Source: Lentisphaerae bacterium ADurb.Bin242
GTDB lineage: Bacteria > Verrucomicrobiota > Lentisphaeria > Victivallales > UBA1829
NCBI GenBank assembly: GCA_002069785.1
Contig: MWCA01000027.1
Location: forward strand, 1 to 58,467
Length of the DNA: 58,467 nucleotides
Direction: 5' to 3'
Shown: positions 53,852 to 58,467 of the stretch, piece after piece
How the letters are laid out: every line of letters begins with the position of its first letter
How positions within the stretch are numbered: position 1 is the stretch's first letter
The notes under the pieces: generated by a model
Seen by the model: only the letters and a program-made list of their open reading frames with translations
Databases searched by the model: none
Told to the model about the DNA's origin: nothing
Translations under genes and position numbers: made by a program

Positions 53852-54646
53852 ATGAAAGAAAAAAAGCTGGTCCACTTTGTGGAATGGAAAAAGCTGACCG
53901 GGCCGGAAGAGGAACAGGTGATCCGGGACCTGCCCCGGTGGGGCGTGACGGAGATCGTGGCCCATCCCGTCTGGGGCGTCCGCAATCGGACCGACAAGGA
54001 ATACCTGGCGAAAATCCGCCGGATGCTGGGAGAAGCCGGGCTTCATACTCCCGCCTGTCATGCGTTCTGGGGGGACCCGTATGATCTGGCTTTTCCGGAT
54101 GAACCGGTGCGAAAACAGAGCATGGCGCAGCATTGCGATTTTATCAAGGAATTGGCGGAAATGGGCGTGAAAACCTATACGGTCCATCTGGGGAACGGTC
54201 CGGAAATCGAAAAGGAACTGGCATGGAGCCGGATCCGGAAGTCGGTGGACGATCTGCTGCCGGCCGCGGAAGAGGCGAAGATGGTGCTGGCCCTCGAAAA
54301 CGGGCATGACTCTTTTGCGGAACTGGAACGCCTGACCCGTCTGGTCGAAGGATACGGCAGCCCTTCTGTCGGGATGTGTTATGACACGGGACACGCCCAC
54401 TGTTACACGCCGGAAGGCTGGAAGGCGGTGCTGGAGCTGATGCGCCCCCACATCGCGACCTGTCACATGCACGACAACTTCGGGTCTTTCGACGACCATA
54501 ATCCGCCCGGCGGCGGAACGCTGTGCTGGCCGGAACTTGTCCGGGAACTCAAGGCGTGTCCGAAGATGCTCCACGCCGAAACGGAGTCCGGCGACTGGTC
54601 CCGCGCTTCCTGGGAAAAATTCCGCACCGCCTGGGAGGCCCGCTGA
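53852..54646 (+). CDS. Sugar phosphate isomerase/epimerase-like TIM-barrel protein
   Basis: A 264-residue protein of the xylose isomerase-like/AP endonuclease 2 superfamily. The metal ligands expected in this fold are in LALENGHDS (glutamate), MCYDTGHAHCY (aspartate and histidines), IATCHMHDNFGSFDDH (histidines) and LHAETESGD (glutamate). Members are sugar or inosose isomerases/epimerases, and the sequence does not fix the substrate. It is preceded by its own promoter and a 153-bp gap after the radical SAM gene. Confidence 0.8.
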   Translation: MKEKKLVHFVEWKKLTGPEEEQVIRDLPRWGVTEIVAHPVWGVRNRTDKEYLAKIRRMLGEAGLHTPACHAFWGDPYDLAFPDEPVRKQSMAQHCDFIKELAEMGVKTYTVHLGNGPEIEKELAWSRIRKSVDDLLPAAEEAKMVLALENGHDSFAELERLTRLVEGYGSPSVGMCYDTGHAHCYTPEGWKAVLELMRPHIATCHMHDNFGSFDDHNPPGGGTLCWPELVRELKACPKMLHAETESGDWSRASWEKFRTAWEAR

Positions 54647-54723
54647 TGAGAGTTTCCCTGTGAAAGCAGGAAAATTTTTTTCGTTCCAAGTTTCTAAACC
54701 CCCTTTAAAAAAAGGAAAGTAAC

Positions 54724-55248
54724 ATGAAGAACCGGATTTCTCTCCTTCTCCTCCCCGTCCTCGCGTTCGGGTTGAGCGACCTGACCGCCAAGGACACCGC
54801 CGCGGACGTCTCTTCGGCGACTCCGGCCGCCACGACCAAGAAGACCACGATCGTGAACACGGACAATCCGTTTGCCGCCCAGCAGAAGAAAATCGAAGAC
54901 CTCCAGAAAAGCCTGAAAGGAAGCAAGCAGCGCAACAAGAAATCCATCGAGGATAAGCTGGTGAAGGAACAGGACGCCCTCAAAAAACAGTTGAGCGATG
55001 CGACCGCGACGCTGACCAAGAAAGCGGGAGACCTTCAGTCCAAGCTGACCCTTTACAAGGAAAAAAATTCCAGCAAGGCTGACAGCACCCAGAAGGAACT
55101 GGACAAAACCCAGGCGGAGATCAAGCGTCTGGAAGAGCTTGCCGCCGTCGACAAATGGTGCACGGCTTCCAAGGATGCTTCCACGAACCAGGACAAGAAA
55201 ATCGACGTCAAGAAAAGCTCCGACAAGAAGCGCAAAAAGTCTTCCTGA
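54724..55248 (+). CDS. Secreted lysine-rich coiled-coil protein
   Basis: A 174-residue protein with a signal peptide (NRISLLLLPVLAFGLSDLTA) and a threonine/alanine-rich linker. Residues about 58-140 form a charged heptad-like coiled coil (KKIEDLQKSLKGSKQRNKK, KELDKTQAEIKRLEELA). The last 30 residues are lysine-rich. It may be a periplasmic or envelope structural protein. AAAGGAAAG precedes the ATG. It lies 25 bp before cardiolipin synthase and may be in the same transcript. No family recognised. Confidence 0.6.
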   Translation: MKNRISLLLLPVLAFGLSDLTAKDTAADVSSATPAATTKKTTIVNTDNPFAAQQKKIEDLQKSLKGSKQRNKKSIEDKLVKEQDALKKQLSDATATLTKKAGDLQSKLTLYKEKNSSKADSTQKELDKTQAEIKRLEELAAVDKWCTASKDASTNQDKKIDVKKSSDKKRKKSS

Positions 55249-55273
55249 GGTTCCGTGAAAGAGGGGAGGCGCG

Positions 55274-56806
55274 ATGTCCTTTGAATGGGTTCATGTTCTT
55301 TTTGCCGCCGGCCTGCTGGCGGCTGTTGCCATAGTCATTCTCCATATCCTCTTTACAATGCGGGATGAGACGGAGCGCGCCTCCCTCTGGATCATCCTGG
55401 TGATCGCCCTCCCTGTTTTCGGAATTGTGCTGTATCTGTTTGCGGGAATCTCCCGCCGGAATACTTTCGGGAAAAAGATTTCGCGTTCCGTGGAACACTT
55501 TTTCCTGAAACGAAACGCGGCCGAGCACAACGACCTGAAAAATTACAGGGAGGCGATTTCCCGTTTCATCGGACACGATCTCCTGGAACCGGAAACGATG
55601 AACTACAACCGGACCCTGAACCGCCTCCTGAACGCGGGAAGTCCGAACGCTCCCCAGTGCGAAGACGAATTCTCCGGCGTCATGCAGGGGACGACTTCCA
55701 TTTCCGGCAACAAAGTGGAACTGTTCTGCGACGGCACGGACACGTATCCGGCGATGCTCGACAGCATCCGGTCGGCCCGCAAAAACATCAATCTCCAAAC
55801 CTTCATCTTCGCGGAGGACCGGATCGGACGCGAGATCATGAACGCGCTGATCGAACGCGCACGGGCCGGGGTGGACGTCCGTGTCCTTTTCGACAAGTTC
55901 GGCAGCCTGCCGTCCTCCTGGTTTCTGCTGCGCTGCCGGTCCAAACATCTGCCGAACCTGAAAATCCGTCCTTTTTCCCATTCCTCGCTGTTCACCCCGT
56001 GGCGGATTCAGCTGCGCAACCACCGGAAACTCCTGATCGTGGACGGCAAGACCGTCTTCACCGGAGGGCTGAACATCAGTCAGGAAAACATCAAGGTCAA
56101 CGACCATCTCGGCATTCACGACTTCCATTGCAGAGTTCACGGGCCGATCGTCGGGGAACTCCAGTACTCCTTCCTCTGCGACTGGCTTTACTCCACCAAG
56201 CGAGCGCCGGAAAATCTGTTCATCCGGGAATATTTTCCCATTCCGGAGCCGTACGGCGACGATACTGTCCGCGTGATCGCCAGCGGACACGGCTACATTT
56301 TCGAGGGAACCGAAAAAGTCTTTTTCACCGCCACTTCCACCGCGGAAAAGTCGATCTGGATCATCACTCCCTATTTCGTGCCGTCGAAAGATTTTTCCAA
56401 AGCGCTCCGGATGGCTTCTGCGCGCGGCGTGGACGTCCGGATCATTCTTCCCCGGATCAACAACCACTGGTACATGAAAATGGCCTCGGCCAGTTTCTTC
56501 GAGCCGCTGCGCTGCGACGGCGTACGCATTTTCGAGCGGAAGGATGTCTTCACCCATGCCAAGGCGATGCTTGTGGACAATAAATGGGCCTATCTGGGGT
56601 CCAGCAACTGCGACATCCGCAGTTTTCGCCTCAATTTTGAACTCGACTTGCTGGTGGAGGAAGGCGAATTCATCCACAGCCTTTATAAACAGTTCCTCCG
56701 GGAGCTGAAAAATTCGGAAGAGCTCACCGATGAAGCGCTGTCCGCAAAGGGGCCCGCAAGGAAGATCGTGGAAAGCGCCTGCGCTCTTTTTACTCCTATT
56801 CTGTAA
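55274..56806 (+). CDS. cls: Cardiolipin synthase (phospholipase D superfamily)
   Basis: A 510-residue inner-membrane enzyme with two N-terminal hydrophobic segments (VLFAAGLLAAVAIVILHILF, ASLWIILVIALPVFGIVLYL) and two HKD motifs: RNHRKLLIVDGKTVFTGGLN near residue 250 and FTHAKAMLVDNKWAYLGSSN near residue 430. It condenses two phosphatidylglycerols, or phosphatidylglycerol and phosphatidylethanolamine, to cardiolipin. Together with pssA/psd the window covers much of phospholipid synthesis. A GT2 gene follows 11 bp later. Confidence 0.93.
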   Translation: MSFEWVHVLFAAGLLAAVAIVILHILFTMRDETERASLWIILVIALPVFGIVLYLFAGISRRNTFGKKISRSVEHFFLKRNAAEHNDLKNYREAISRFIGHDLLEPETMNYNRTLNRLLNAGSPNAPQCEDEFSGVMQGTTSISGNKVELFCDGTDTYPAMLDSIRSARKNINLQTFIFAEDRIGREIMNALIERARAGVDVRVLFDKFGSLPSSWFLLRCRSKHLPNLKIRPFSHSSLFTPWRIQLRNHRKLLIVDGKTVFTGGLNISQENIKVNDHLGIHDFHCRVHGPIVGELQYSFLCDWLYSTKRAPENLFIREYFPIPEPYGDDTVRVIASGHGYIFEGTEKVFFTATSTAEKSIWIITPYFVPSKDFSKALRMASARGVDVRIILPRINNHWYMKMASASFFEPLRCDGVRIFERKDVFTHAKAMLVDNKWAYLGSSNCDIRSFRLNFELDLLVEEGEFIHSLYKQFLRELKNSEELTDEALSAKGPARKIVESACALFTPIL

Positions 56807-56817
56807 AAAGGAGTCCC

Positions 56818-58467
56818 ATGGAACAAGGAAGGCACAAGACTTTATCGGTCGTCATCCCGGTGTACAACGAGGAACGCACCGTCTGCGCGCTGCTCGACAA
56901 GGTGGTGAACGCCGCGGTGTCCGTTCCCATGGAGATCATCATCGTCAACGACGGCTCCACGGACGCGACGCCCTCCCTTTGCACGGAGTGGGTGAAGAAA
57001 AACAGCGCCGGGCCGCACAAGCCGGTGTATCTCACAAAGTCCAACGGCGGAAAAGGTTCCGCGGTCAAGGAGGGAATCCGGGTCTCCACCGGGGATGTGC
57101 TCATCATCCAGGATGCCGATCTGGAATACGATCCGAATGACTACGAAAAGTGCATCCGGCCCATTCTGGACGGGGAATGCAAGGCTGTTTACGGCTCTCG
57201 CGAGGCGGAAAACCGGAACCGTATCTACTCCGCACCGTCGTTTTTCCTCGGCGGGCTGCTGCTGACCTACTGGATCAACCTGCTTTACAACTCGAACCTG
57301 ACCGACGAACCCACCTGCTACAAGACGTTCGACGGCGAGCTGATCCGTTCCATTCCCATCGACGGCGACAAGTTCGAATGGGAGCCGGAGATCACCGCCA
57401 AGCTGCTGCGCATGGGATTCGAGATCCGCGAAATCCCCGTTTCCTACTTTCCGCGCAAGGTTGCCGAAGGGAAAAAAATCAAATGGTTCGACGGTCTTCA
57501 GGGCTTGTGGATCGCTTTTTACTGGCGGTTCGCACGTATGGGGAAGATCCGGAGCCGCACCGCTTCCGTTTCGGAGGAGTTCTCCACCGTGATCCGGGCG
57601 AAGAAAAAATCGGTCTGCTGGCTGTGGGGGATCGTTGTTTTTGCCTTTCTCCTGAGACTGGCGTTCGCGTGGCCCGGTCTTCAGAATCCCCACCGGATGA
57701 TGCGTCCGGACAGCGCCCCGTTTCTGGCGGTCGCGGGGCAGGGGATACTGCATGAAATGCCTTCGTTTTACCGGCTGTATCCGTCCTCCCTGAAGAAGTG
57801 GAGCGCGGATACGCCCGCCTTCCGGGTGGTGTACGGAAACGAGACCCGTGCGCCGCTGTATCCGCTGTGGCTGTCCGTCCTGTTCGGCGTGAGCGGGCGC
57901 AGTCTGGCGTTTGCCGTGGCCGCGGGGTGTCTGCTGGGGGCGCTGGTCTGCGTGCCGGTGTTTTTGTCGGGCAAGCTGTTCGGTTCGGACAAAGTGGGCG
58001 TGGTTGCGGCGCTGTTCCTGGCGCTGAATCCGACGGCGGTCGCCTTCAGTCCGCTGTTCCTGCCGGACACCCTGTTTCTGCTGATCGTATCGCTTCAAGT
58101 GTATTTTTTCCTCCGTTTCATCAAAAACGCCTTCGGCCTGAATCTGATCACTTCAATCACGCTGGCCGCGTTTGCCGCGCTGATCCGTCCGGCGAACGCC
58201 CTGTGGGTGATCCCGTGTGTATTCGTCATCCTGTTTTTCCGGAAACTGCCGGGCCGTCTGAAAGTCAATTACGGGCTGGTCTCCCTGCTGATCTTCGGAA
58301 TGGTGCTTTTCCCCTGGATGCTGGGGAGCAAGCGGGCGAAAGCGGGCTGGCGGATCGATACCATCAGCTCCGAGTCTCTGCTGAAAAACACGGCGGCGCT
58401 TCAGGCGGAGATCCATGGCGGAAATGCCGCGGCCGCGGCGGTGGAGCTGCGTGCGGAAATGTTCCGC
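56818..58467 (+). CDS. Family 2 glycosyltransferase fused to a polytopic (GT39/ArnT-like) domain, 3' end beyond the window
   Basis: The frame is open from the ATG at 56818 (AAAAAGGAG before it) to the last base, 550 codons. Residues about 8-225 are a dolichyl-phosphate-mannose synthase-like GT2 domain with LSVVIPVYNEERTVC, IIIVNDGSTDATPSLC and IIQDADLEYDP (the metal-binding DAD) and the late conserved block DKFEWEPEITAKL. From about residue 260 there are many hydrophobic segments (SVCWLWGIVVFAFLLRLAFA, AVAAGCLLGALVCVPVFLS, KVGVVAALFLALNPTAVAFS) resembling the multi-spanning domain of lipid-linked-sugar glycosyltransferases. A GT2 that makes the lipid-linked donor joined to one that uses it is the likely reading, by inference. 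Confidence 0.8.
   Translation, partial: MEQGRHKTLSVVIPVYNEERTVCALLDKVVNAAVSVPMEIIIVNDGSTDATPSLCTEWVKKNSAGPHKPVYLTKSNGGKGSAVKEGIRVSTGDVLIIQDADLEYDPNDYEKCIRPILDGECKAVYGSREAENRNRIYSAPSFFLGGLLLTYWINLLYNSNLTDEPTCYKTFDGELIRSIPIDGDKFEWEPEITAKLLRMGFEIREIPVSYFPRKVAEGKKIKWFDGLQGLWIAFYWRFARMGKIRSRTASVSEEFSTVIRAKKKSVCWLWGIVVFAFLLRLAFAWPGLQNPHRMMRPDSAPFLAVAGQGILHEMPSFYRLYPSSLKKWSADTPAFRVVYGNETRAPLYPLWLSVLFGVSGRSLAFAVAAGCLLGALVCVPVFLSGKLFGSDKVGVVAALFLALNPTAVAFSPLFLPDTLFLLIVSLQVYFFLRFIKNAFGLNLITSITLAAFAALIRPANALWVIPCVFVILFFRKLPGRLKVNYGLVSLLIFGMVLFPWMLGSKRAKAGWRIDTISSESLLKNTAALQAEIHGGNAAAAAVELRAEMFR

Overview
The window reads as a chromosomal segment of a diderm (Gram-negative type) bacterium, most probably of the Lentisphaerota (Victivallis-like). 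The evidence is an LptD-type outer-membrane protein with a lipopolysaccharide-assembly architecture, phosphatidylethanolamine synthesis genes, two H-X9-DG pseudopilins with FTLIELL leaders, DUF4838, LamG and malectin carbohydrate enzymes under GntR/LacI control, and an alanine/lysine-rich histone H1-like protein. The phylum is an inference from gene content, not a measurement. Promoters are of the sigma-70 type (TTGACA or TTGAAA, a 16-17 bp spacer, TATAAT-like -10).

Layout. 1-5.3 kb: the tail of a membrane protein, a secreted leucine-rich-repeat protein and two unrecognised membrane proteins. 5.4-12.2 kb (minus): a tight housekeeping run yebC-ruvC-psd-pssA-nth-acyltransferase-cinA-rarA, joining DNA repair to phosphatidylethanolamine synthesis. 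12.3-18.4 kb (minus): carbohydrate cassette 1, GntR regulator-pseudopilin-acetylxylan esterase-DUF4838 protein, from a near-consensus promoter whose spacer holds a doubled CCCGGG element. 18.5-18.8 kb: a 16-bp minisatellite with an inverted partner array. 18.8-20.4 kb: isochorismatase-like hydrolase and asd. 20.7-26.2 kb (plus): zinc peptidase, HIT protein, thiL-tsaE-uvrB-aldo/keto reductase. 26.2-31.5 kb: EEP phosphatase, histone H1-like gene behind an A-tract region, nagA, cobO, an HExxH membrane protein and a Nif3-like protein. 31.5-38.9 kb (minus): lptD, then a ferredoxin-alpha-beta/gamma 2-oxoacid oxidoreductase with galE and a DnaQ-like exonuclease.

39.0-47.9 kb: a visibly more AT-rich island bracketed by a 138-bp direct repeat (about 96% identical, 8,898 bp apart). 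It carries carbohydrate cassette 2: LacI regulator-pseudopilin-secreted beta-sandwich protein-1,437-residue LamG/barrel/malectin protein-NPCBM-like protein. One repeat copy ends inside a hairpin that is intact only at the other copy, so the island looks inserted between lptD and the downstream dehydrogenase. 48.0-58.5 kb: dehydrogenase diverging from an acyltransferase, a second EEP phosphatase, a YgiQ radical SAM protein, a sugar isomerase/epimerase-like protein, a secreted coiled-coil protein, cardiolipin synthase, and a glycosyltransferase fusion running off the end.

The two regulator-pseudopilin-carbohydrate enzyme cassettes have the same gene order, and both pseudopilins lack the glycine expected before the FTLIELL cleavage site. 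Together with the repeat-bracketed island these are the strongest candidates for an undescribed system: modular, horizontally exchanged polysaccharide loci each encoding its own pseudopilin. No CRISPR array, rRNA, convincing tRNA or complete insertion sequence was seen.
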